Assembly (NCBI GenBank): GCA_027886185.1 | Contig: WOAB01000568.1 | Location: 9,122,501 to 9,186,500, forward strand | Reading direction: 5' to 3' | Source of the DNA: Rheum nobile | Lineage: Eukaryota; Streptophyta; Magnoliopsida; Caryophyllales; Polygonaceae | Length of the DNA stretch: 64,000 bases | Shown here: piece by piece, positions 31,680 to 44,910 of the stretch | How positions within the stretch are numbered: position 1 is the first letter of the stretch | Layout of the letters: each line of letters opens with the position of its first letter | Position numbers and translations under genes: made by a program | Notes under the pieces: model-generated | Seen by the model: the letters and a program-made list of their open reading frames with translations, nothing else | Database searches by the model: none | Told to the model about the DNA's origin: nothing

Positions 31680-34526
31680 TATAATAACCCTCAATTTAAT
31701 AAGGATATTTATGTAATTTTCCAACTCTATTTTTAATAAAGGAATTTTTTGGTATTTATTTTATAATTCCAAAAATAGAAATGAAATAGAGAATCTTAAT
31801 GTAATTAGTTGTTACAACTTTAAAATTGCGAGTTATTTAAATTTTAGTTTAACATTATGTTGATTCTAAATTGAAATAAAACTTATAAAATTTAACCTAG
31901 AATATTTAGATCAAGTTTAACAATTTTTGTTAAAGGATTTAAATATGGTTAAAGTCATATGATTGTAACTTAAGCTTATTTTAGCCTAAGTTAAGCTTAT
32001 TTTAGCCTAAGTTATTTTTTCTTAAATATTAATTCTGGGCTAAAATAATATTAGAAACATAAAATTATTAAAATAATTAAGTTTGGATAATTTTTAAGAA
32101 ATTATTCAAGCGCATTTTTGCCCCAACTTGAAAAATTAGGGCCAAAAGTGCAAATATGCAAAAGCTGGCCGGGTTAGTGTTCATCACCCTCCCCAAACAG
32201 CCCAACCAAGCTTCATGGTGCATCAATGACGGTTTTGGGCCGATTTCGGTCCCGTTTTCACCATAATTCGTCCAACTAAGTTATGGGTTTTGAAGATATA
32301 CTTATCAAAACCGGAAGTTATAACCACCTAGATTGATAGAATTTTATCTTCTAAGTTAAACAATCCGGTAAATCCAAAAGTTCGGTAAAATCTAAAATTC
32401 GATCTCGTTTGAGATCGAAATTGGACGAAATCGGTTGGGTTGGAAAGCTATCTTTAAGGGCTTCAAAAACCCTATAAATATCCCCTCACCCTTTGAAGGA
32501 ATTCACCCAATATCAAGCTCAAAGTTTCCAGCCATCCCAAAAATGTTTGCGAACTTGCAGTAGCGATATCTCTCTCAACTCTGCACCTCTAGTTATGGGT
32601 TAGGTATCCAAATCTTTGTCTTGATGTCTAGTTTCCAGAGCCGCAAACCACGCATCATTTGGAGTTCTGACGAGGGAGAAACAAAGAAAACCACGAGAGG
32701 GTGTCAACAAGAACGAACCGAACGAATTCGGTAATGGCTATTTCGTACCCTTTTCGGTTTTTGGTCCAATTAATCATGATTAAGGATGCTAATTGTGGTT
32801 AATTAGATACATACTGAATTAATTTAATTTTAGAAGTATTAAAATTAAATAAATTATATTTTATGATATTATCTTAAATTGTAAGTTGTTAAGGAATAAC
32901 ACTACAATTGGGTAATGTGTTGGGTTAATTGAGATGATAAATAAATTGAATAATATATTTATTTATTCTATGATTATTTAGAATATACAACTAATGGATC
33001 CTAGTGTCGTATAAATAATCGTCTTATCGAAAAGCCTTGAAATTGATTTACTTAGAGTTAAGTAATTCAATTAAAAATCAAGACTTGTACCCTTCAATTG
33101 TTGTTATTGAATAAATTATATACTCATAATTTATTTATGTGTTCTGACTTGGGTACATATCGGAATCGCATTTGGAACGGAAATCAAGCAGGGAGCCAAT
33201 TTGTTTTTCGAAAGCAACCATCTCCGTATGCCGTTCAAATTCTCCGTGATTCAAGGAAAGTGGTGGTTCGCTCTTGCATATTTATTCCATTTTTATTTTA
33301 ATTGCCAATAAATCGGTTGTGCTATTAAGTTGGGATAAATAATTATTTTCTTGTTTGGAAACTTGTGTGAATAAATGGTGTGATTAATTGAACCTTATTA
33401 TTAGGTTGTATAATATGCTAGCTACGACCTGTATATATATATATATTATTACTATAGGGTGCTAGATATACTTGGTGTGGATTTGTTGTGCATTGGTGTG
33501 GATATATAAATGGTAGTTTAGCAAGAGTATTCGTAGAAACGCTATTTCCTTGTGAGGTTTAGTCGTTTCTTTATAACTTTGTGTTAGGAGGTTAAATGCC
33601 CTAACGTTTTTGGTCATGACCTACCCTTATTTGAATATAGGTGGTGGTGCACTTAGTTAGTGCCAATCTTTGGGATTTATTCTCATTCTATATTTTATTG
33701 CGAGATCTGTTGTGGAAATTAAAAGCTTCAACGTTAATGCACGTTTTGGAATTAAATAAGATAAGTGCCTTGTTGACGTTGTACATAATTAATATACCCT
33801 CGGGCGAGAAGTACAATATGGAACCCGCCCGGACTCTTGTTTTAAAGTAAGTTCTCTTTCCAATCTGGATTCGCATTATACGGTGAGGTTGGTCGTTAAC
33901 CCAAATAATCAAGGTTGGTTTTCAAACTTTGTGTGAAATATAATGTTCCCAAACAAACATAAGTATTTCTATAAGACTCACTTCCTTTGGAGTCTTCTCT
34001 TGTTGCATTCCTTTTCCATCATTTCAGTGAGGGTATCCGGGTTATGTATCATCTATCGTCTTTTATTCGAGAGACAATGATAGTAACCAGATACAATCAC
34101 CAGAATCATTCTTTTTGAGCCATTGTTTAGTCTTTCATTAGACTAACCAATCTTTCATTTTCCTTGCTTGGTTGGCTGGTGTCATCCGTCCTATACGGCA
34201 CATCAGGTACAACTTCCCAGATTGAAACCATGGAACAAAGACATTGAAGGCAGCTGCATTTCCTTTGTCATTTGATTTGTTTGAACAATGTTTAGATCAT
34301 GTTTGTATTTTGAATATTTAAGTCTTTCGCTGATATTTTGATATACATTATTAGGTTGCCGTTTTTGCAACGTCATTTATAATACATTATGGATTTCTCT
34401 TTATATATGTTATTGTTCGTTTTGAATTATTATTTTGCGATCAATACTGTAAGCCTTGGGTGATTTTGGATATGCGATCCGAGGTCACTGGAGGTAATAT
34501 TCATAAGGTAATTTAGGGGTGTTACA
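31680..34526 (+). mobile_element. Solo LTR, Tekay-like, plus strand (2.85 kb)
   Basis: It starts TATAATAACCCTCAATTT, matching the family start TGTAATACCCCTCAATTT with a G-to-A change, and ends TTAGGGGTGTTACA. The flanks ctatt (31675-31679) and ctatc (34527-34531) agree at four of five bases, as for an old 5-bp target duplication. A TATA box lies at about 32475 (ctataaatatcccc). The conserved blocks gtggtggttcgctcttgc (33261-33278) and ctggtgtcatccgtcc (34179) also occur in the other LTRs. No internal region is attached. Confidence 0.8.
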
Positions 34527-34531
34527 CTATC

Positions 34532-36390
34532 TTGTCCTCGTTTTTCCAAGACAATCACGTTTGTCTTCTCTACCATAGATCATCATGTTGATATCCATTC
34601 AATTACCCTCAAATACGTTTCAAGTCTCGCCAATCTATCCCACCAAATAGTCTCCTAATGTGTGAGATTATCTTGAATTGCCAACGAAGAGTTCGTGCAA
34701 GACAACAAGGGTTTCCCCAAGGACTCCACAACGTCTTCGAAGGCTTGTGTTAGAGTGTGATTCGTTAAGGTTCACGCAAGGGCTAAAGACGACAACTTTG
34801 CTTGACAATGCTGCGGTTTTAGGCTATTGTGACACGCTAGCGGGTTCGATCACATAATTCAATACTATAGAGTTCACATGGAGGTGGCGTCAGAGCTTGT
34901 GGAGAACAAACTATACACTAGAGCATAAAGCCCGTGGTGACTAAGATCGATGACCTCATAAAAAAATGTCAACTACTTCTGTAGTCTTTGCCTCCCACGA
35001 TACTGGATGGAGATGCTCGTGGTTGGTTTTGCGATTTCCACTCGATTTCAGGTGGCTCATGTGTTATTGTCATGAACCGGCATGTGCCCATGTTTACCGA
35101 TGGTGTTTGGTGGCAAAGTTAAACCTCCAACCAAAGATCATAACGATAGCTTTAGTCGAGTCCCGCAACCACTTCATACCAGTAAGTACATAAATTAGTA
35201 AATGCATTGTTATGTGTGATCATTCAATCTTCACACTTAATATTTACGGTTACCTTATTGTAGATGTGACTCAATGATATTGCTCCACTATCGCCCCTCA
35301 AAAGTATTGGCAGAGTTTTTGTGACCCTATTTGTCAAAGGTTGGTACAACTTCTAAGAGACGAGGATTGCGGAGTGACGTAACTATCGTGTGCAAGCAAG
35401 TCATACTTCAAACCCTCAAGTCTAGTTGAGTTTAGGGATTAATTTCAAGGAATGGGAATGAAATATTCACATTAATCATGTTTATTACATGTAGTGAAAG
35501 ATTACATGAGATAGTAAAAGATTAAGCAACTTCTATATAATAAATTTAATTTGATCTCGAATTGTATAATTTTTGTGATAAAGTTGATATAGTGATTTTA
35601 AATCATTTCATTTTACATTAATAACCTAGCAATTAGTAAAATATAATAAAACACATCATAGATACATTATGTTCCTATTTAAAAATTAATCGTACATTAC
35701 TATAAATTTAAGTGTACAAAGTATATTAATATATTAATAATTTTCTTGTGGACAGGAAAATATGTTCTTACATGCCTTATAGAATTATGGAGTTAAGGAT
35801 GTTAAGTTGTGAAGTTTGTCTTACATTATTGAACCTTGGTATGGTATTTTGATAAGGAAATGAAAAACTTCAGTGCTATAAAAGGCATGTACGCTATAAT
35901 TAATTTTGTCTATACGTTTTGTCACAAATTTTCAATCAAATATTTGTGTTATGCTCCCACGTCTTGTACAGCTCGTCACAGTTTGTTAATTGAAAATACA
36001 TGCCATTGCAAGTTATTAAATAGTTGTAATTCATTCTGAAGGAATACAGAAAGTACTACATTTTCCTCACATCTGTTGAATTAAAATTACACGTACAACT
36101 ACGGAGTAAAATCAATGCATCAATCAAAACTATTATAAGAATAGAGTATCCAGACAATTAAAGCAATAGAGAGTACCCCTTAATAAAGCTTCTTTGACCC
36201 CAAAAAAAAGAAATCATTGTTGAAAATTTCAGAATGATTGTATACTCTAGTCTCTAGAAAGTAGAAATGTGAAAAGGAATGATTATATACTCATTTGCAT
36301 CATCCTTATGTAGCTGTTTTGGTTAGAAGCAACTCAAATTTGGTAGAAATGCCGAGTCATGAAATGATTATATAAGACTATAAGAAGAGT
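34532..36390. other. Intergenic DNA, no supported gene
   Basis: Mixed moderately GC and AT-rich DNA with only short frames. It probably contains remains of old repeats and the upstream region of the CAMTA gene, but I see no ends or motifs that allow a call. Confidence 0.5.
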
Positions 36391-36666
36391 ATGATCGAGA
36401 CCGGGTCAAAAGTGGAATTGCGGAGAAAAATTAAACAGTGTTACAAGATTGATATGGTCAAACCATTTTACTGTAAACAAATAAGCCGGCGGGCGGTTCC
36501 TAAACGCGGCTCGTCTCCTACAACAAACTTGACATTTTTTCCACGCGGCGTTGACTTTGAGTTGAGAATTCCGAGTGTACTTCAAAAGTTTCACTCTTCA
36601 GCTGACTCCACTCCACAATCGGTCGCTGATCTTGAGTCTACCGTTGGCCAGGTTTACGCTAGCTGA
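36391..36666 (+). other. 91-codon ORF upstream of the CAMTA start (possible uORF)
   Basis: The frame begins MIETGSKVELRRK and stops at 36666, twelve bases before the CAMTA ATG at 36679. It has no recognisable domain. If transcription starts upstream of 36391 it would be a long upstream ORF that could limit CAMTA translation; otherwise it is chance. Confidence 0.3.
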
Positions 36667-36678
36667 ATTTGGATTATC

Positions 36679-39600
36679 ATGGAGACCGGTGAGTTTCTCT
36701 CTCTCCCTCTGGTGGTTATGGTGCTGCTATTAAGATGATTCAGCAGAGATTCAAGTAATTTCGTGCGATATTAGACTAATTTCTTTCCTGCTGTAAATTT
36801 TTTAGGATATGATCTCCAACATTTGCTTCGGGAAGCTCGAAGGCGTTGGCTGATGCCAGGCGAGGTGCTTTTCATCCTCCAAAATCACGACCCCGGGATG
36901 ATAGCGCAACACGTTCATCAAATGCCCGCCGGTAATGTTACCATTTGCCTTTCCTTCCCTTTTCATCCTAGGTCAATACACCGTTGACCCCTGTGGAGAA
37001 TGATGTATGTTGTGCTGATTGATGAGTTGTTTGGACAGGTGGTTCTTTGTTTCTCTTCAACAAGAATAATGTTCCTTCTTTCCGTGGAGATGGTCACAAA
37101 TGGCGCAAAAAGCTGCATAGGAACAGTGTTAATGAAGCCCATGAGAAGCTCAAGGTTTGTCTTGTTCTTATTTTTGTCCCTAAATGAATAGAAGTGCAAT
37201 TGTAGATTTATCTCTAGAATGAGATTGTATTGATTTTGGAGGGCACTTACACGTGGACCTTTGTGGCTAGGTTCGTAATGTTGAAGCTCTGGCGTGTTAC
37301 TACGCCAAAAGAGAGGATAACCCCAATTTTAGGAGGCGTAGCTACTGGATGCTGGATAAGTTAGTACATACATGTTTTGGATGTTATTGTTGGGCTGAAT
37401 AGCTCAAATTATCCTCAACTTTAGGTGGTAGAAAATAAGTCTGAACTCTTCAAGCTGTGCAAAATAGTCTCATTTGTGGGTTTGCTAGTCCAAACCTCAT
37501 CACTGAGAGATTTACAGACAACGTCAACTTTAATGATTGGTCTTGTTGCCTGTAAGACTTGGGATACCGTTTGCAACCCACCCCTAGTTGGGGCTTTTAT
37601 GCACAGCCTTGGAATTTCAGGCTATTTCCCCCCACTAACCGAAGCTCATGCTAATTTGACCGTATTATTATGAGCTTAAGAATCCCTGTGTTAAAGTATT
37701 ACTGTCTTTGAATCAACGGGACAGAGGGATGCTTACTTTCAGCTGCTTCTGCTCATCTTTTTTGTTTTTGTGGGTTCTTCTTTATAGGGCAAATAACCAC
37801 ATTGTTCTTGTTCACTACTTGGACATTACAAAGGTAATTTCTTAGATCTTCACTTCCTATGTAAATAAAATCACACGGTCATACTGTTTATATTTAGACC
37901 ATGGCTGATATCATGGTAGTAATAGTGTCAACATTCTGGTTCATGTTAGTTCTGGCAGTTAGCTCTCTTAAAATGCCGTTTTCCTGCTAAAAGTGCTTAC
38001 TTTGTATGAGCATTATGTTAACAGCCACTTAATCTTATTTTACGACATCTGTTACTAGAAGTATTTGTGAGAACAGTTACATTTATGATGATTGGTCTTC
38101 TTCACATCTTGGAATAGCAAAGGACTTTAAGAATTCTCTGTACTTTATAATGGTTGATCATATAACTGCAGCACACGACCAATTCTGCATCAATTTTGGA
38201 GTTTTCAACTGGCCAATCTTACACCCTCACCCAGAGTGTCAACAATATGTCCCTTGAAAATCAAGGTACAGCTTCCTTGAGTGACATGCATGGATCACAC
38301 CAGAGCCTATGCAGTCCCCGCTCTGTAGAAGTTAATTCAAGGGTAGTTGCTGGGAAACAATGGATGGACCATTTCGATAATTCATTTTCAAGTTATCAGA
38401 TAGAAAGGATTGAGGCTGTAAATTAATTAATACATGTCTGCAGAGTAAAATCTTGCTAGTTTGAAAACACATCAACATCTACCCAGTGTATCCCGCACAT
38501 GCAGGGTCTGGGGGGTCAAGATGTACGCAACATACCCCGAGCAAAATCTTGCTAGTTTGAGATACTGCTAATTGTTTGACAATGGCGATCAATCTCTTTA
38601 CATTTTGGTTAATTTGTTCACGAACCGATCAACCGAATTGTTCATGAGATCACAATGAATGTGATATTTTTCTATAAGGACTGTTAAATAATTTAACAGT
38701 CCTGAAGGATATGTTCCACTTTGTTTTTCCTGCACTCTCAAGCACAACTCTTCCATGAAAAATAATTCGGCAATTTTATCTTAGATCCGTGTGCAATCTC
38801 TACTGATGGAAAGAATAGAAGATAATGTATGTATTTATTTGTTTATTTTTCCTGAAGGATTGCTTTCCACTGGAACTTGTGAAATTGTGTTGAATTTTCA
38901 TGTCCCTGTTGTTTTTACCACCATCTTGTACTTGCAGCTTCTCTGTTAGTTCTTGAAGAAGCGGGAAATTTTGAAGCATGCTTGGAAAGGACTCCTTGTG
39001 GGACCAACATCCTAGACAGTTACTCAATGCTACCTAATCCAGGTCAAGATCAAATGCCTCTTGGAGCAAATCCCAGTCTGACAATAATACCAGAGCAAAA
39101 ATTCAAAATCAGGGAAATATTACCAGAATGGTGTTTTGCCAATGAGACCACCAAGGTATTTAAGGCAGGAACTATCGGATTATAAATCAGCATGTTACCC
39201 TCACTTATTTGACTGGTTTCTGTTGAACTATTATTATACTTGCAAAACTTTAAATTTGTACGCATACTGCAATAGTAGTATAGTTTGATTTTTGAGTTTG
39301 CAATAGGAAGATGTCTATGCGTGTTAAGGATAAACTTTTTTGCAAGCCAGGGCATTTGTAGTCATTCGGTGACTGCATATAGGATGTGTTGTACTAGAAA
39401 TGAGACAGTCCGTCCAACACACACCTGGGGTAAGGTTTTGGTAAATAAAATAAAATTCCTGTATCTGAAGTATTTGGAGAAGGGTCAAACTTCCTATTAT
39501 GTCATGAACACACATTTCAAGTTATAGCATCATGATGTTGCTGAAATTGGAGATATTCTCTTTTGATTTAATCACCTTGACACGAAGAAGTAATTCATGC

Positions 39601-42032
39601 TTTCTTTAATCAGTGAGGAGGCTTAGTAAGTTGATGCTAGAGTAATTATGCACCACAATTTTAAGGAACCAAGTATCTTGCTGCAGGTTATCGTTATTGG
39701 ATCATTCTGCTGTGATCCATCAGAGACTGTCTGCGCTATGTTTGGCAATATTGAAGTTCCAGTACAGATTATGCAGGATGGTGTCATATGTTGTCAGGCT
39801 CCTTCAAACTGCCCTGGGAAAGTCACTTTCTGCATTACTTCTGGCAACCGGGAGTCTTGTAGTGAAGTAAAAGATTTTGAGTACCATGATAGGAATAGTG
39901 CATGTAATAACTGCATTAAACTGCAACAAGAAGAAAAGAGACGTATGGAAAAAGTTAAATTGCTTGTCGAATTCGTAGAGATGCTATCGTCTGATTCATC
40001 TTTGGAGAAAGGAGAGAGCAATAACTTTCATATTGATCCATCCAAGACACAAAAAGAATATGAATATTCAAGAGTTCACAATACTGAAACTCATCTAACT
40101 GGCTATGGGACTTCATTTGGCATCATTGACCGGGTATTGCAGGAACTTCTAAAAGACAAGCTGCAGAAATGGCTTGCAACACGATTTCTAGATGGAGACA
40201 ACAACCTAAGCTGCATCTTGTCTAAGAAAGAAAGAGGAATTATACATCTTGTTGCTGGACTGGGTTACGAGTGGGCATTAAAACCTATACTTGATTCTGG
40301 AGTTGGAGTAAATTTCCGGGATACCGATGGTTGGACTGCCCTTCACTGGGCTGCACGTTTTGGAAGGTAAAACGACCTCGTGTGCTTCAATACATGTTCA
40401 TAAGTCAGCAATTGTAGTATATCTTTCTACTGGCTGCCTATTCTCCCTTATACTGTCCTTTTGGTTTTCTTTTGTGGCCCTTCCTTCGTGTGGAATGTAA
40501 TGAGCTTTATTTCCATCTTATCCGGTTTCGTAGACTTGCGTTACCTGGGAGGGTATCCCTGATTGTGAAAACGTAGTGTATGCTCAGCATTTCATATTAA
40601 TGAAATACATATTGTTGTCTAGTATTGTAACTTAGAATATGGTTAGGCGAATTTCTGCTTGGAATGATGATACACTTTGTTGGGTAATGTAAAATGACAA
40701 AGAGTTTTGCAGGGAAACGATGGTTTGTGCGCTCATAACTTGTGGTGCTTCAGTTGTTGCTGTTACTGATCCCACTGCACAAGATCCATTGGGTAAAAAT
40801 CCAGCATCCATTGCTGATGCAAATGGACACAAGGGGCTCGCTGGATACCTCTCAGAGCTGGCATTGACCAGTCAATTTTCCGCACTTACATTTGAAGAAG
40901 CAGGTTCTGAGCATCTGGAAGCAGAAGTAGATGCAAGCAACATTCCAACGGAGTTTGTTGCTTCTGTTGAGGATCAAAGTTCCATGAAAGAGGTGTTGGA
41001 GGCAACTAGAAAGGCATCTAAAGCTGCTGCACTCATACAAGATGCTTTTCGAGTACACTCTTTCAGGAGGAGGAGGCAACAGAGAGAAGCTGGAAACCAC
41101 GGCGAAGTAGATGAGTACGGTTTGACTTCTGACGAGATACAGGGTATTTCTGCGGCCGTGTTCTCCCACTCGCATAGGAAGAATGTAGCTGCTTTAACTA
41201 TTCAGAAATACTATAGGGGTTGGAAAAGGCGCAGCCATTTTCTGACAGTGCGTAAAAAAGTGGTGAAAATACAGGTAGATATCAATTCCATGTCATTACC
41301 ACTGATGCATTCTAGCTGCTCACTCTGATGGCCTTTCTCTGTCATTTTCCATGTATTGAAATCACTCTCATACCACAGTTATGTACCTAGCTATTTTGAT
41401 GAATATTAGGATCTAAAAAGATTGTGAAGCTGGAACTTGGTTTGTTGACAGGCTCACGTAAGAGGATATCGATTTAGAAAGTACTACCGGGTAATTCGGG
41501 TGGTTGGTATCATGGAGAAGATCGTGCTAAGATGGCGGCGGAAAAGAGTTGGTCTGCGTGGATTCAAGCTCCAGGGGGAACCCATTGATGAGGATGAAGA
41601 CGTTCTGGGGGAGTTCCGTAGGAAGAAGGTGGATACGACTGTGCGTGAGGCAGTCAAAAGAGTCCGCTGCATGATCCATTCTCGTGAAGCACGGGGCCAG
41701 TATAGTCGCATGCTTCAAGCATTCCGCCAAGCCAAGGTACGATTGGAAACAAAAGACGTGCAAATTGTTGATGATCCAAACACACACTAACACTACACTA
41801 CACTCCGGGTTCATATATATATATATATATGTGTGTTGATTTGATTTGATTGGTTTCTTGAGACTTGTCTATTTTGCAGGCTAAACTAGGTGTCTCCACA
41901 AAAGAAGACGCACTGGATTCGCTAGCTGAAGCCTTTGCCATGGATAATGACAACGCTGATGCACTCCAGTTGCCTTTACAAGATACAGCTGATTCTCCTG
42001 ACTACTGTGAGCTATGGTCACAGGTTCCTTAA
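36679..42032 (+). CDS. CAMTA: Calmodulin-binding transcription activator (CAMTA), 11 exons
   Basis: Proposed exons are 36679-36688, 36806-36931, 37039-37154, 37271-37359, 37788-37833, 38172-38265, 38938-39155, 39687-40366, 40713-41274, 41452-41736 and 41880-42032. All have GT-AG borders and join in phase to 792 residues. Exons 1-5 form the CG-1 DNA-binding domain (LLREARRRWLMPGEVLFILQ, then GDGHKWRKKLHRNSVNEAHE, then YWMLDKANNHIVLVHYLD). The TIG/IPT fold follows (about residues 220-300; IREILPEWCFANETTKVIV). Ankyrin repeats are at about 395-500 (DGWTALHWAARFGR). IQ motifs lie at about 560-665 (AALIQDAFRVHSFRRRR, LTIQKYYRGWKRR, KIQAHVRGYRFRKYYR), next to the Ca-dependent calmodulin-binding helix (EKIVLRWRRKRVGLRGF). 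It is a nuclear, calcium/calmodulin-responsive regulator of stress genes. The N-terminus most resembles CAMTA4. It is shorter than typical family members, mainly between CG-1 and TIG. The exon 6 donor is the least certain point. Confidence 0.93.
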
Positions 42033-42512
42033 ACAGGCTAATTTTGCGTGATAAACACACTACACCAGTGCAGTAGCCAGTAAGTAGTAACTAGCAAAAT
42101 AATATTAGCTGTATTCGGTCCGGTCCGGTATGTCGAATATCCGGTAAAAAATAATTATAAAACTCCTATCCATATCCGGTCCGTTTTAGACCGAATATCC
42201 GGTAAATATTATCCGAATCGGATCGGATATTCAAATTATCTGGTTATCAGAAAACCTATTAAAAATTAAATCAAAATGTTAATTTTTCTAACTTAATCAA
42301 AACTAAAAATTCGTAAATTGCAAACTAAATGTCAATTAAACATCAATACCATTTGCAAGTCGCTGTAATTTTTTCAAATAATTAAACTTGTCAACCCTTT
42401 CAAATTGAGAACCATAAACGTATATATTATATAATAAGAGGAATTGACAAGTATATATAAAGTTGTAACTTTAACTTATATAATCAAAATTTAATTCAAT
42501 GATGAATATTTA

Positions 42513-42666
42513 GGGTCCGTTCAGTTGGAAGTGGGTTGAAGTGGAAGTAAACACTTAAACTCCCACTTCAACACCCATTTTGCTTAATGTTGGGGGGGTA
42601 ACATTAAGCAATTGCTTAAACTTCAATTAGCTTCAACCCACATTTCAACCCAACCGAACACGCCAT
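42513..42666. mobile_element. Tourist/PIF-Harbinger-like MITE
   Basis: A short element has inverted termini (gggtccgttcagttggaag and the complement of caacccaaccgaacacgcc) and can fold almost end to end (gaagtggaag / cccacttcaa in the middle). The TIR start GGGTCCGTTC and the small size fit Tourist-like MITEs. A TTA/TAA-type target duplication is possible, but the boundary is not sharp. Confidence 0.5.
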
Positions 42667-42902
42667 TAATGACAAAAAAACATATTTGCTATGTTTAGTG
42701 AGACGATAATTAGTACATGAATTATTGATTTAGGGTTTTAATATTATAAGAATAATAATCAAGGTTGTTTTTTATTAAAAGGAATAAAATAAGAAATTTT
42801 GTATTGGAGAATTAAAGTGGGTTTAATTACTTAAAAATGTACAAGCATCATTTTGAGATCATCTAAACTAGTTAAACAATGTATACTAGTTATAAAAACA
42901 TA

Positions 42903-44441
42903 TATATTATATGGAAAAGCATCAAATGAGAATAGAAAATTAGGAGAGAACGAAGAATAAAAGGGGGCCATTGGATCGGAGGCGAATCAAGGACCCATAT
43001 TAGACTTTCATTAAAAGTCGTATAATTCGGGCGTGCAGAATTTTTACCGAATTTTTCGACCGTTTTATTGGCGAATAATACGGATTTTGGCTTGTTTTTT
43101 TGCTGGGCACTTTTTTTGTTCGCTGACATTGAACAATTATGTTTAACGCCTTGAACACTTGCATCCATGACCATGAACACTGATGTTTCAAGCCTTGAAC
43201 ACTTGTGATTTTGGCTTATTTTTTTGCTGGACACTTTTTTTGTTCGTTGTCATTGAACAACGCCTTAAACACTTGCATCCAGGACCATGAACACTGATGT
43301 TTCAAGACATGACCATGGACATGGACGTTCATGGCGATGAACATTGACCTTCATGGTAATTTTCAGGAATGTTCAAGGCAATCAACAAAGAATTTTATTA
43401 CAGTTTACAGGTTTGTTCAAGGCAGTTTACAAGTCCGTTCATGGTAATTTTCAGGAATGTTCAAGGCATATTTCAGGAATGTTTAAGCAAAATATCAGGA
43501 ATGTTCAAGGCAATTTTCAGGTTCGTTCATGGCGATGAACATTGACGTTCAAGGCAATTTAAGTATCCTTGAACGTTTGTATAGATGTCCTTGAACATGG
43601 ATGTAAAAGGCTGAAAATAATTGAGAGAAATCCATGAACAGTAATTTAAGTATCCATGAACGTTTGTACTGATGTCCTTGAACATGGATGTAAAAGGCTG
43701 AAAACAGTTGAAAGAAAAAATCCATGAACTATCAACTAAGTATCCTTGAACGTTTTTATTGATGTCCTTGAACATGAATGTAAAAGGCTGAAAACAGTTG
43801 AGAGAAAAAAATCCATAAACTATCATTTAAGTATCTTTGAACTTTTGTACTGATGTCCTTGAACATGGATGTAAAAGGCTGAAAATAATTGAGAGAAATC
43901 CATGAACGGTAATTTAAGTATCCATGAACGTTTGTACTGATGTCCTTGAACATGGATGTAAAATGTTGAAAACAGTTGAAAGAAAAATTTCATGAACTGT
44001 CAACTAAGTATCCTTGAACGTTTTTATTGATGTCCTTGAACATGAATGTAAAAGGCTGGAAACAGTTGAGAGAAAAAATTCATGAGCTATCATTTAAGTA
44101 TCCTTGAACGTTTGTACCGATGTCCTTGAACATGGATGTAGAAGGCTGGAAATAGTTGAGAGAAAAAATCTATGAACAATAATTTAAGTATCCTTGAACG
44201 TTTATACTGATTTCCATGAACATAGATGTAAAATGTTGAAAACAGTTGAGAGAAAAATACCATGAACTATCATTCAAGTATCCCTGAACGTTTTTACTGG
44301 TGTCTTCCGTGTTTGTACGTTGAATTTCTTTCCTTCACTTTACGTGCGCGCGCGTTAGTAGCTGTTAGATGGATGATTTTTAGTGGTTCTTAGTTCTCTC
44401 TTAGGGAGTGGTTCTCACCGGAACTGCATCCTATATTATAT
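42903..44441. mobile_element. MULE-like nonautonomous element carrying a minisatellite
   Basis: The flanks are a 10-bp direct repeat tatattatat (42903-42912 and 44432-44441). The ends are inverted and degenerate. The left begins GGAAAAGCATCAAATGAGAA; the right, on the minus strand, begins GGATGCAGTTCCGGTGAGAA. About 20 bases further in, both ends contain GAGAGAAC and AAGAA. It encodes no protein. The interior consists of short dispersed motifs (gttcaaggcaattttcagg, ttgaacac) and an eight-copy 90-bp array. A 9-10 bp target duplication and long TIRs fit the Mutator superfamily, though the target is low-complexity DNA. Confidence 0.6.
43556..44310. repeat. Minisatellite of about 90 bp, eight copies
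   Basis: Units start near 43561, 43649, 43739, 43830, 43917, 44007, 44097 and 44187, with a partial copy from 44277. Each contains agtatccttgaacgttt, then gatgtccttgaacatggatg, then taaaaggctgaaaacagttg. Alternating units appear more alike (for example those at 43561 and 43830), suggesting growth by higher-order duplication. It lies inside the MULE-like element. Confidence 0.88.
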
Positions 44442-44910
44442 ATTATTAGTATCGGATTCCCGGATATCCGGTAAGTAAAATATCCCGATCCGTATCCGAT
44501 TTAAGTATTCGAAAAAAACACCCGGATCGGATTCGGATAAAAATTAAACGGATGTTTTCGAATACAAACTTTTAGGGTTCGGATTTGCGAATTATCGGGT
44601 CGGCCGGATCGAATAGTTTTGCTCACCCTAGTGTTTATAATGAAACCCTGACCATCGATTTTATCTGTCACCTCTTTTTGTTTCATTTTTATATTTGAAA
44701 CCCTGACCATCGATTTTAAAATTGGGATAGTCGTTCGTATTCTAGAGGTTTCTCGTGTTGTTGCGGTGAGAAATGAAATTGGAAGATGCACGTTTCTTAA
44801 TTTAGTGGTTACCAAAGAAGGAAGGCTGCGATACGATTGCGGGAGAAAAAAGAGATTTTAGTACAAGGGAATCAAATAAAAAAAAGGTTCCGTTTCTGTG
44901 AATTTGTCCG

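Larger units (their letters stand above)
42090..44640. mobile_element. Possible decayed hAT-type element hosting later insertions
   Basis: The right end reads, on the minus strand, TAGGGTGAGCAAAACTATTC. This is a terminus common in plant hAT elements and is followed by GGATCCGG-type subterminal repeats. Similar repeats (ggtccggtccggtatg, tatccggt) lie at 42115-42240. The left terminus is degenerate and no convincing 8-bp duplication was found, so the extent is approximate. Confidence 0.35.

Noticed and set aside
43344..44310. CRISPR-like array
   Set aside because: This is a plant nuclear minisatellite: units are contiguous and diverged, without constant repeats separated by unique spacers.
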